A stretch of DNA of 22,571 nt from a virus: IMG/VR virus record IMGVR_UViG_3300021197_000706, positions 1-22,571 of that record, one strand, 5' to 3'. Below the pieces are notes generated by a model that saw nothing but the letters and a program-made list of their open reading frames with translations, made no database searches and had not been told where the DNA came from. This document shows positions 1 to 5,734 of this stretch, piece by piece (the stretch's first letter is position 1; each line of letters opens with the position of its first letter). Made by a program: the position numbers and the translations under genes.

Positions 1-27
1 TTGAAAGGAAGAGGAGTAAAGAAATAA
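1..27 (+). CDS. 3' end of an upstream gene (partial)
   Basis: Only the last eight codons and a TAA (25-27) are inside the window, ending in basic residues (KGRGVKK). The stop overlaps the next ATG by one base (TAATG), the same coupling seen at several other junctions here, which is the main reason to call it. Nothing can be said of its function. Confidence 0.4.
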   Translation: MKGRGVKK

Positions 28-581
28 TGCCACGACCAAAGAAAAAAGACCAGTTCAAGCCTAAGTACGCTAGGGCTAAGGACAAAGAACAGTCTCCAGA
101 AGAAAGACTAGCAGACGCTATAGCTAGTCAGGACAGAGGCTCTGAATCACTACTCTATTTGCTAGAGTCTATGCGATCACCTACCTCTCAGGAGCGTAGA
201 GCAGAAGCATTCGATCCTAGTAGACGGTTCACCCCTATGGGTAGAGCTTTTGAAAAAAGCGGAAGGGCTATGTATCAAGGGCCTTCAGATACCGAAGGGG
301 AATACAGAGGCTCTGGAGCCCTCCCCACTAGACAGGATATAGCGGAGATTACTGGCGGTAGAGGAGAAACAAGCTCAAGGGGTGAAATCCAGGTAGCTAA
401 GATGCTAAGAGACCCAGGAGTTATGAGATACTTCATGGATCTGTACGGAGAATCAGGAAAACAAAGAAAAGCAAATACAGTTTCTCTTGGCGGTGAATCC
501 AGAAAAGAGGATGACTGTCGGCCAGATAGAACTGGTAAGATACCAGCTAGCTGTAAGGGCCAGAAGGATGCTTACAATTAA
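27..581 (+). CDS. Hypothetical phage protein, 184 aa
   Basis: I do not recognise this protein. It is hydrophilic and charged, with a Lys/Arg-rich first 20 residues (MPRPKKKDQFKPKY), no membrane segment and no signal peptide. The C-terminal part holds DDCRPDRTGK and two cysteines about 11 residues apart. The start follows a purine-rich stretch (aggaagaggag, 7-17), one of the few Shine-Dalgarno-like leaders in the window, and overlaps the previous stop as TAATG. Its own stop overlaps the next ATG in the same way. It lies just upstream of the endolysin gene, so a late structural or lysis-associated role is possible, but this is only inference from position. Confidence 0.75.
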   Translation: MPRPKKKDQFKPKYARAKDKEQSPEERLADAIASQDRGSESLLYLLESMRSPTSQERRAEAFDPSRRFTPMGRAFEKSGRAMYQGPSDTEGEYRGSGALPTRQDIAEITGGRGETSSRGEIQVAKMLRDPGVMRYFMDLYGESGKQRKANTVSLGGESRKEDDCRPDRTGKIPASCKGQKDAYN

Positions 582-730
582 TGGGTAGTAAAAACTACTT
601 CAACCCTAGGCTTAAGCGGATTAACCCTGCGTATATTGCAGAGAAAAATAAATTCAATGAGGTTAAGCAAAAATCTAACGCTAAAAGAAGTGGTGAAGTC
701 AAACACCGCGACACGAAGGGGGATAGATAA
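581..730 (+). CDS. Small basic ORF, 49 aa, overlapping the endolysin gene
   Basis: A 49-codon frame starts at an ATG that overlaps the preceding stop (TAATG) and ends at TAA 728-730. The product is hydrophilic and basic (begins MGSKNYFNPRLKRINPAY), with no recognised domain. Its last 74 bases overlap the start of the M15 peptidase gene in another frame. The coupled start argues for a real gene. The long overlap and short length argue against it. If it is not translated, 582-656 is simply the leader of the peptidase gene. Confidence 0.4.
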   Translation: MGSKNYFNPRLKRINPAYIAEKNKFNEVKQKSNAKRSGEVKHRDTKGDR

Positions 731-1118
731 CACCCCTGATCAGTGGGCAATCAACAATATCCAGGCTGTAGCGGACCATATCTTTCAACCAGTACGTGAT
801 CACTTCGGTGTACCTATCGGGGTTACCTCTGGTTTTCGATCAAAAGAATTAAACAAGGCTATCGGGGGTAGTAAATACTCTCAGCATATGATTGGGGAGG
901 CTATTGATATAGACGCCGATATATACGGGAGGGTCACTAACTCAGAAATATTCGACTTCATAAAGAAGAACTTAGAGTGGGATCAGATGATATGGGAGTT
1001 CGGCGATGACGAAAATCCTGCCTGGGTTCATGTCTCTTATAAAGAGTCAGGGAAGAACAGGAATCAGATCAAGCGAGCTTACAGAGACGAAAAAGGAACC
1101 TATTATAGAGTAATCTAA
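657..1118 (+). CDS. Peptidase M15 family endolysin (D-Ala-D-Ala carboxypeptidase-like)
   Basis: Zinc peptidase of the M15 family, expected to cut peptidoglycan peptide stems and so act as the lysis enzyme. The 153-aa product shows the family pattern. The N-terminal opening is LSKNLTLKE followed by KSNTATRRGIDNTP. The zinc motif is SQHMIGEAID (His77, Asp84), and the third ligand lies in WVHVSY (His115); Glu104 in MIWEF may be the catalytic acid. No signal peptide or membrane anchor is visible, so export would need a holin or similar. An upstream in-frame ATG at 636 exists, but 657 gives the canonical family N terminus. The frame overlaps the 49-aa ORF upstream by 74 bases, and its stop overlaps the next ATG. 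Family assignment is strong; the exact bond cut is not determinable. Confidence 0.9.
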   Translation: MRLSKNLTLKEVVKSNTATRRGIDNTPDQWAINNIQAVADHIFQPVRDHFGVPIGVTSGFRSKELNKAIGGSKYSQHMIGEAIDIDADIYGRVTNSEIFDFIKKNLEWDQMIWEFGDDENPAWVHVSYKESGKNRNQIKRAYRDEKGTYYRVI

Positions 1119-1252
1119 TGGCAAAGCAATTAAACAATTTCGCACCTGAGGAAAACAAAGTTTCTCGACCAGGAGTGCACGCTAAGACAAAGACGTCAAG
1201 CAATAAGCGTAGTAAAAACTACAAGAAAGCCTATAAAGGGCAAGGGCGTTAA
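1118..1252 (+). CDS. Small basic phage protein, 44 aa
   Basis: A 44-aa lysine-rich protein with the C-terminal pattern RPGVHAKTKTS then SKNYKKAYKGQGR. From memory, proteins ending in a GVHAKxKTS...KNYKKxYxGQG pattern recur in phages of Bacteroidota; their function is unknown to me. The start is coupled to the endolysin stop (TAATG). The stop overlaps that of the minus-strand gene through a shared TTAA at 1249-1252. Basic character and length would suit a nucleic-acid-binding or virion-packaged protein, but that is inference. Confidence 0.7.
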   Translation: MAKQLNNFAPEENKVSRPGVHAKTKTSSNKRSKNYKKAYKGQGR

Positions 1253-1668
1253 AGTGAGTTATAAAAACGCTGTACCGCTAGCCTACCTTTCTGCGTCATC
1301 GCATAGCGAACTCTGTAGTTATATTTTGTCTCATCACGGAATAAGTGATCCTCTAGAGTCTGGGACGGCGTAAGTTTATCGAAGTGTTTATACAGGTACC
1401 CGCCAGATACTAACGGGTATATCATTCTGTCGGCTAGGTTCTTTTTATACATACCGTAGTTCTCTGCCACCCACGATATAGTAAAGAATTCCAAATCGTA
1501 AACGAACAGCATTAAATTAAGGTAAGACCTAGTAAGGTCTGGATTGCTATCCAGGAAGTCGTGTGTAGCACTACGTAAATTCTTTAAGTGGTTGTTCTTT
1601 ACGTACTTGTCTGGAAGCTTTGACACCTCTCTAAAGAGTCTTGTCTTTTTAACTGTTGACTTAGGCAT
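1249..1668 (-). CDS. Putative winged-helix (MarR-like) DNA-binding regulator
   Basis: The only convincing minus-strand gene in the window, 139 aa. The N-terminal 15 residues are basic. The middle (about residues 45-95) reads as a helix-turn-helix: YDLEFFTISWVAENYGM, then KNLADRMIYPLVSGGYLYK as the likely recognition helix and following segment. The C-terminal RYAMTQKGRLAVQRFY resembles the wing plus terminal helix of winged-helix proteins (compare the TxKGR of MarR types). It is transcribed divergently from the operon starting at 1709, and the two promoters lie side by side between the genes. It may therefore control itself and that operon. The fold call is from pattern only; a structural protein cannot be excluded. 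Confidence 0.6.
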   Translation of the reverse strand: MPKSTVKKTRLFREVSKLPDKYVKNNHLKNLRSATHDFLDSNPDLTRSYLNLMLFVYDLEFFTISWVAENYGMYKKNLADRMIYPLVSGGYLYKHFDKLTPSQTLEDHLFRDETKYNYRVRYAMTQKGRLAVQRFYNSL

Positions 1669-1681
1669 CTGAATTGTGTCG

Positions 1682-1689
1682 TATATTTG
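1682..1689 (+). promoter_or_regulatory. Bacteroidota-type -7 box for the 1709 operon
   Basis: TATATTTG matches the Bacteroidota consensus TAnnTTTG and lies 19 bases before the ATG at 1709. A TTG at 1656-1658 is a possible -33 element, though its 23-base spacing is long. It sits in the short gap between divergent genes, as expected for a promoter. Confidence 0.65.
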
Positions 1690-1696
1690 ACTTAAA

Positions 1697-1704
1697 CAAA
1701 TTTA
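1697..1704 (-). promoter_or_regulatory. Bacteroidota-type -7 box for the minus-strand regulator
   Basis: Read on the minus strand this is TAAATTTG, a match to TAnnTTTG, ending 28 bases before the regulator's start codon (1668). It lies 7 bases from the oppositely directed box at 1682-1689, so two RNA polymerases would compete for the site. Confidence 0.5.
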
Positions 1705-1708
1705 CATC

Positions 1709-2005
1709 ATGAACCCGAAAGACACCCTCTTCTTTGCCGAAATGTATTCCCTCGTCAAAAAGATGGAGGAGACGATTGATGAGTTCGAAATGAAAGACCG
1801 CACCCTGGCCTCTATTGTAGTAGGGGTGATAGACTTTGATTCCGTTGAGGACGGTGACGAAAGCGCAGAAATGAAAACAATGTACAGTTTTAACCTAGAA
1901 AGTAGATCGGAGCTAGAGACATTAAAGAGTGTAATGGACACCGCGTATTCGGAAGACGAATCATTAGATGATCTCCTTGGTGACTTGGGTATATCCCTAA
2001 ACTAA
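1709..2005 (+). CDS. Hypothetical acidic protein, 98 aa
   Basis: Unrecognised. The product is strongly acidic, with a helical N-terminal half (FAEMYSLVKKMEETIDEFEM), a short beta-like stretch (LASIVVGVIDFDSV) and a Glu/Asp/Ser-rich end. No cysteine pair, membrane segment or known motif is seen. First gene of a + strand operon with its own promoter at 1682. The next gene starts two bases after its stop. Phage position and acidity might suggest a host-takeover or regulatory role, but nothing in the sequence proves it. Confidence 0.75.
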   Translation: MNPKDTLFFAEMYSLVKKMEETIDEFEMKDRTLASIVVGVIDFDSVEDGDESAEMKTMYSFNLESRSELETLKSVMDTAYSEDESLDDLLGDLGISLN

Positions 2006-2006
2006 G

Positions 2007-2243
2007 ATGGAAGGACTTATTAGAAAAATTGTCGTAGGCAAGGAGCCTAAAGACGGCATGGCTTATTATATAGGTATGAAGGCTGGTAGAGGATCTGTTT
2101 CCGCTATACTGGAAGATGATCATCACCTCCATAAGTTTGGTAAAAAACGATACCTTGTATATATTGAGAACGACGAGGGCACCCTCCTTTGGAAATCCAT
2201 AGATGAGATGCCCTGTATGCTTGAATTTGATTTAAACTTTTAA
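2007..2243 (+). CDS. Hypothetical protein, 78 aa
   Basis: Unrecognised small soluble protein with alternating hydrophobic residues suggesting a compact beta fold: LIRKIVVGKEP, then MAYYIGMKAG and KRYLVYIEND. It follows the 98-aa gene by one base and precedes the GroES-like gene by three, so the three are almost certainly one transcript. The motif GMAYYIGMKAG looks like a conserved core, but I cannot tie it to a family. Confidence 0.75.
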   Translation: MEGLIRKIVVGKEPKDGMAYYIGMKAGRGSVSAILEDDHHLHKFGKKRYLVYIENDEGTLLWKSIDEMPCMLEFDLNF

Positions 2244-2246
2244 TTT

Positions 2247-2831
2247 ATGAAAACACTTGATTTGTTTGTTGTCGAGATAGAAAAGCTCGTCAACGATACG
2301 ATCACGACCGATAGTGGTCTTGAACTTTATATAGACAATAGATTCAATGAATTCAAAAACAGAACCACAGAAGCCGTCGTCGTTTCTGCACCGCTTAAAT
2401 ACAATACGGGAGTCAAAGCTGGTGATACACTTTACTTCCATCACCTTGTTGTTGTTAACGATGGTCAGCCTCTTACTGGTGAGGATAATCACTATCTTGT
2501 TCGATTCGATCCTACTGCTACCATTAATAATCAAGCTATTGCTTACAAGTGTCAGGAGACTGGGAGGGTACGTCCGCTGGCGGGGTGGTCTCTTCTTGAG
2601 GGAGTGGAAGAAAAGAAAGAAAAGCAATCGGATGTCATCGAGGTTGTTACGCTTAAGGAATCGCCTGTCACTAAAGGCATGGTCGCATTTACGGCGCCTT
2701 GGGTGGATGAACTAGGATTGAAGGTGGGGGATGTAGTCGGATTCGCTAAGAACATGGACTACAGGATTAGTATTGACGGTAAGGAATACTACCGCACCCG
2801 CTCCGAAGACCTGTTATATAAAGAGATCTGA
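2247..2831 (+). CDS. Phage protein with two GroES (Cpn10)-like halves; putative co-chaperonin
   Basis: A 194-aa protein that appears to contain two Cpn10-type barrels. Half 1 (about 5-102) has SGLEL in the place of the GroES mobile-loop region, then TTEAVVVSAP and GVKAGDTLYFHH, and ends YLVRFDPTATI. Half 2 (about 128-194) has TKGMVAFTAP, then LGLKVGDVVGF, SIDGKEYYRTRSEDLL. The VKxGDxxxF and xxDGxEYxxxRxxDLL patterns are typical of GroES, where they form the barrel core and its last strands. GroES caps GroEL; phage versions (for example T4 gp31) let host GroEL fold the capsid protein. The role here is inferred from that analogy. An acidic/lysine linker (VEEKKEKQ) separates the halves. It overlaps the next gene as TGATG. 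Confidence 0.7.
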   Translation: MKTLDLFVVEIEKLVNDTITTDSGLELYIDNRFNEFKNRTTEAVVVSAPLKYNTGVKAGDTLYFHHLVVVNDGQPLTGEDNHYLVRFDPTATINNQAIAYKCQETGRVRPLAGWSLLEGVEEKKEKQSDVIEVVTLKESPVTKGMVAFTAPWVDELGLKVGDVVGFAKNMDYRISIDGKEYYRTRSEDLLYKEI

Positions 2832-3118
2832 TGGCAAGCAAGTTTACCACTGTAAGCGCCGCCAGGAGGCTCATGCAAAGCATGGAGGTGGCGATCAATA
2901 ACATGATCGAGGAAGTCAAAAAGCCAGTAGACCCCGAAGCGGGCGGCTCTGCGCGTAAGGCCGAGCTCCAATCCATAAAGCAAACTGCTATCGACTGTAA
3001 AGAGCTTTTGGTGGAGCGCCAGAGGCTAGAACAAATGGTTAAAGAACTAAACGACAATGGAGAAATCGAAAAAGACAAAGACTACTCAGGAGGATTCGCA
3101 GAAAGATTCTCCAAGTAG
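2831..3118 (+). CDS. Small helical/coiled-coil protein upstream of the terminase, 95 aa
   Basis: Nearly all-helical prediction by eye: SAARRLMQSMEVAINNMIEEV, then a KPVDPEAGGSARK turn, then a heptad-like helix (DCKELLVERQRLEQMVKEL) and a charged tail ending GGFAERFSK. It starts on the stop of the GroES-like gene (TGATG). A small helical protein ahead of the large terminase is what a small terminase subunit would look like, and no other candidate for that role is visible. There is no sequence motif proving it, and the two tRNAs separate it from the terminase, so this remains a suggestion. Confidence 0.65.
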   Translation: MASKFTTVSAARRLMQSMEVAINNMIEEVKKPVDPEAGGSARKAELQSIKQTAIDCKELLVERQRLEQMVKELNDNGEIEKDKDYSGGFAERFSK

Positions 3119-3209
3119 CGCGAGCGGACTCATATACTGGGACGACTATAACTTTGATAATCAGTCAGTTACGACCGATCACATAAAAGTATACTTTAAG
3201 CTCTCTTAG
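3057..3209 (+). CDS. Possible small overlapping ORF, 50 aa
   Basis: A 50-codon frame begins inside the 95-aa gene (62-base overlap) and ends at TAG 3207-3209, ten bases into the first tRNA gene. The N half is Lys/Ser/Thr-rich; the C half (SGLIYWDDYNFDNQSVTTD, then IKVYFKLS) looks protein-like rather than random. It fills the otherwise empty 3119-3199. No family is recognised. It could equally be chance, with 3119-3199 serving as spacer before the tRNAs. Confidence 0.4.
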   Translation: MEKSKKTKTTQEDSQKDSPSSASGLIYWDDYNFDNQSVTTDHIKVYFKLS

Positions 3210-3273
3210 CTCAGTCGGTTAGAGCATCCGACTCATAATCGGCAGGTCCCAGGTTCAAGTCCTGGAGAGAGCA
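3200..3273 (+). tRNA. tRNA with CAT anticodon (Met elongator or Ile2)
   Basis: Full cloverleaf. The acceptor GCTCTCT (3200-3206) pairs with AGAGAGC (3266-3272), followed by discriminator A3273. The D stem is GCTC/GAGC, the anticodon loop CTCATAA and the T arm CCAGG-TTCAAGT-CCTGG. The anticodon is CAT. The outermost anticodon-stem pair is a T/C mismatch. CCA is not encoded (CAT follows). Whether it inserts Met, or Ile after lysidine modification, is unsettled: the 4-69 pair is C-G as in Ile2, but 5-68 is T-A. Confidence 0.9.
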
Positions 3274-3276
3274 CAT

Positions 3277-3353
3277 GCACCAGTAGCTCAGTTGGATAGA
3301 GCATCTGCCTTCTAAGCAGACGGTCACAGGTTCGAATCCTGTCTGGTGTACCA
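3277..3353 (+). tRNA. tRNA-Arg (TCT anticodon)
   Basis: Full cloverleaf. The acceptor GCACCAG (3277-3283) pairs with CTGGTGT (3343-3349), with a G-T first pair, discriminator A3350 and an encoded CCA (3351-3353). The anticodon stem TCTGC/GCAGA encloses loop CTTCTAA, giving TCT, which reads AGA/AGG. The T arm is ACAGG-TTCGAAT-CCTGT. It lies three bases after the CAT tRNA, so they are probably co-transcribed. The phage genes use AGA and AGG freely, which would make the tRNA useful. Confidence 0.93.
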
Positions 3354-3368
3354 ATTAAATTAAACAAT

Positions 3369-3557
3369 ATGCCCGATCTTATTTGCAAGAAGTGTAAAGC
3401 AGAAAAATCTGTAAGAAGCCTAACCATGAAGTTCCGAAATGGTAGTGTTTACTACCCTGAAGGACAGTGTGAGTGCGGTGAACAAATGGAGATTAAAAAC
3501 CCTAAAGAAGGCGTACCTTCGCTGGGAAGGATGAACTCACACGGACAGAGTTATTGA
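3369..3557 (+). CDS. Small zinc-ribbon protein upstream of the terminase
   Basis: A 62-aa protein with a CxxC near the N terminus (LICKKCKAEK) and a CxC after a beta-like stretch (GQCECGEQM), the layout of a one-zinc ribbon. The tail GVPSLGRMNSHG is polar. Its stop overlaps the terminase start as TGATG, so the two are translationally coupled. From memory, similar short zinc-ribbon proteins sit beside the terminase in flavobacterial phages. A role in packaging or DNA binding is inferred from position and fold only. Confidence 0.75.
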   Translation: MPDLICKKCKAEKSVRSLTMKFRNGSVYYPEGQCECGEQMEIKNPKEGVPSLGRMNSHGQSY

Positions 3558-5689
3558 TGTCTAATTTAATCGACATAGAAGGTTATGAAGCTAAGGGGAT
3601 TAAAATCGACCCTAACGGTACAGAAGGAGAAACTATCGAGCTCCACGGGTTACTCGTGGTACTACCGAAGAAACCGCGCAAATCGGAAATTCTCTTCCAT
3701 AACCAACCAAAGAAGTTGCAGCTGTGGAAACGCATACCTATGCCAGAGGAAATGCGTAGGATACGCAGTATGGATGAGTGGTTCGAAAAGCCTGCCGAGT
3801 TTCGGAACAAGTTTCGTTCTTACGTCGAACAAGAGTTTCAGCGTAGGCGTGACGGTGTATGGTTTTACAATAATGGGGAACCTACGTATATTACAGGGAG
3901 ACACTATATGTTTCTACAATGGTCTAAAATTGATATCGGATACCCATCATACCTTGCTTTCCAAAAAGACATCTTTACGCACATGGCTGCTTGTGAAGCT
4001 GATCCTCGTTGTTTCGGTCAGCTTTATACTAAGTGCCGTCGTTCTGGCTACACTAATGTATGCTCTTCTGTCCTTGTGGATGAAGCTAGTCAAGTTAAAG
4101 AGAAGCTTCTTGGCATACAGTCGAAAACTGGTAAAGACTCGCAGGAGAACATATTTATGAAGAAGGTGGTTGCGATTTTTCGTAGCTACCCATTCTTCTT
4201 TAAGCCTATTCAGGACGGTACCACAAACCCCCGTATGGAGCTGGCATTTCGCGAGCCCTCTAAGCGTATCACAAAGAATAATAAGACTTCTCAGATCGGC
4301 GATGCCCTGAATACAGTAATTAACTGGAAGAACACCACTAATAACGCATATGACGGGGAGAAGCTACATATGCTGTACCTCGATGAGGCTGGTAAATGGG
4401 AGAAACCTACTGATATCCGAGAAGCCTGGAGGATTGAGCGCACTTGCCTGATCGTGGGTAAAAGGGTAGTGGGAAAGGCGCTTGTAGGTAGCACGGTAAA
4501 CCCAATGAACAAAGGAGGGGAGGAATATAGAGAGCTGTGGGCTGACTCTGACCCCAACGAAAGAAACCAGAACGGTAGAACCAGGTCTGGACTATACAGA
4601 ATATTCATACCAGCGTATGCCGCCCTAGAAGGTTTCTTTGATGTGTATGGGAATGCTATAGTTGATGATCCCTCCGAAAACGTACACATACATGGTATAG
4701 ACGGGGAAATCATTGATCAGGGAAGTAAGACCTATTTAAAGAACGAACGAAGCTCGTTTAAAAACGACCCCTCTGAGCTTAACGAGATAATTAGGCAGTT
4801 TCCTTTTACAGAGGATGAAGCCTTCAGAGATAGTATTGAGGGAAGCCTGTTTAATATCGGTAAGATATACCAGCAGATAGAGTTTAACGAGGATATGTTT
4901 CCTAACCCAGTAGTGAGGGGTAATTTTGTTTGGAGGAATAAAGACGAGGAGGTTGTGTTCTCCCCAGATCCAAACGGTAGGTTTAGGGTTTCCTGGATGC
5001 CACCAGATCATTTAAGAAATCAGAAGAAAGACGAACGAGGCAAAAAGGTGGCCCCTAACGGGCATATCGGCGTTGGCGGGGTTGACTCATATGATTTAGA
5101 CGCTACGGTTGACGGAAGGGGCTCTAAAGGGGCTCTACACCTATATAATAAGTTTAGTATGGATGCCCCAGCAAATATGTTTGTAGTGGAGTATGCTTCT
5201 CGTCCAGACCTAGCTAGTATCTTTTATGAGGATGTTCTGATGTGTGCTTTCTTTTACGGATATCCTTTGCTTGTAGAGAACAACAAGTACGGTATCGTAA
5301 GGTACTTTGAGTCAAGGGGTTACGACGGTTACTTAATGGATCGTCCTGACTTCCTTAAGACAGGGAACTCTTCGGTGAATGTGAGAACTAAAGGGATCCC
5401 ATCTAACTCACAGGATGTTATACAGTCTCACGCCCAGGCTATCGAAGCATACATACACGACCACGTAGGTATAAAGGCTGAGACTGAGGAGTTTGGGAAC
5501 ATGTACTTCAACCGAACTCTAGAAGATTGGATTGCGTACAAGATTGACAAGCGTACTAAGTTTGACTTAACTATTAGTTCTGGATTAGCACTTCTTGGTG
5601 CTCAAAAAGCTAAAAAAGAAAAGGTTGTTTCTAGCTTTAGTGATAAGAAGTTTTTTAGGACTCACAAGCCAAAAGCTTGGCACTTCTAG
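3557..5689 (+). CDS. terL: Terminase large subunit (DNA-packaging ATPase/nuclease)
   Basis: The motor that pumps DNA into the prohead and cuts it. In the 710-aa product, a Walker A-like segment is TKCRRSGYT (158-166), a degenerate form seen in some phage terminases. Walker B is LYLDEAGK (273-280) with catalytic Asp276-Glu277. QFPFTEDEAF (about 414-423) is the typical link before the nuclease. The RNase H-like nuclease shows GGVDSYDLD (Asp510), LVENNKYG (Glu574) and KFDLTISSG (Asp670), a plausible metal-binding triad. A TTG at 3554 is in frame, but ATG 3557, coupled to the zinc-ribbon stop (TGATG), is preferred. The upstream TTTYITGRHYMFLQW-like part (PTYITGRHYMFLQW, 109-122) also matches long terminases of this type. 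Length is full; no damage is seen. Confidence 0.92.
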   Translation: MSNLIDIEGYEAKGIKIDPNGTEGETIELHGLLVVLPKKPRKSEILFHNQPKKLQLWKRIPMPEEMRRIRSMDEWFEKPAEFRNKFRSYVEQEFQRRRDGVWFYNNGEPTYITGRHYMFLQWSKIDIGYPSYLAFQKDIFTHMAACEADPRCFGQLYTKCRRSGYTNVCSSVLVDEASQVKEKLLGIQSKTGKDSQENIFMKKVVAIFRSYPFFFKPIQDGTTNPRMELAFREPSKRITKNNKTSQIGDALNTVINWKNTTNNAYDGEKLHMLYLDEAGKWEKPTDIREAWRIERTCLIVGKRVVGKALVGSTVNPMNKGGEEYRELWADSDPNERNQNGRTRSGLYRIFIPAYAALEGFFDVYGNAIVDDPSENVHIHGIDGEIIDQGSKTYLKNERSSFKNDPSELNEIIRQFPFTEDEAFRDSIEGSLFNIGKIYQQIEFNEDMFPNPVVRGNFVWRNKDEEVVFSPDPNGRFRVSWMPPDHLRNQKKDERGKKVAPNGHIGVGGVDSYDLDATVDGRGSKGALHLYNKFSMDAPANMFVVEYASRPDLASIFYEDVLMCAFFYGYPLLVENNKYGIVRYFESRGYDGYLMDRPDFLKTGNSSVNVRTKGIPSNSQDVIQSHAQAIEAYIHDHVGIKAETEEFGNMYFNRTLEDWIAYKIDKRTKFDLTISSGLALLGAQKAKKEKVVSSFSDKKFFRTHKPKAWHF

Positions 5690-5703
5690 TTTTACTATAT
5701 TTG
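5677..5703 (+). promoter_or_regulatory. Promoter for the portal gene
   Basis: TATATTTG (5696-5703) fits the TAnnTTTG -7 box, with TTG at 5677-5679 as a possible -33 element 16 bases upstream. It overlaps the terminase stop region and lies 31 bases before the portal ATG (5735). This would allow portal and downstream genes to be transcribed apart from the terminase. Confidence 0.65.
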
Positions 5704-5734
5704 CATTGAGTTATAAGAACTCTACTCATTGCAG

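Noticed and set aside
2232-2627. Minus-strand ORF of 131 codons opposite the GroES-like gene, and the + frame at 2347-2715
   Set aside because: Both are shadows of a gene with recognisable GroES motifs; neither has a promoter or protein-like pattern.
3233-3427. Minus-strand ORF of 64 codons containing PDRIRTCDRLLRRQMLYPTELL
   Set aside because: It is antisense to the two tRNA genes; this peptide type is a known spurious product of reading tRNAs backwards.
4291-4713. Minus-strand ORF of 140 codons inside the terminase gene
   Set aside because: Antisense shadow of a strongly supported gene, with no promoter or recognisable motif.
5666-5681. CAAGC/GCTTG inverted repeat near the terminase stop, as a terminator
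   Set aside because: Only five pairs and no T tract directly after it, and it lies inside the coding sequence.
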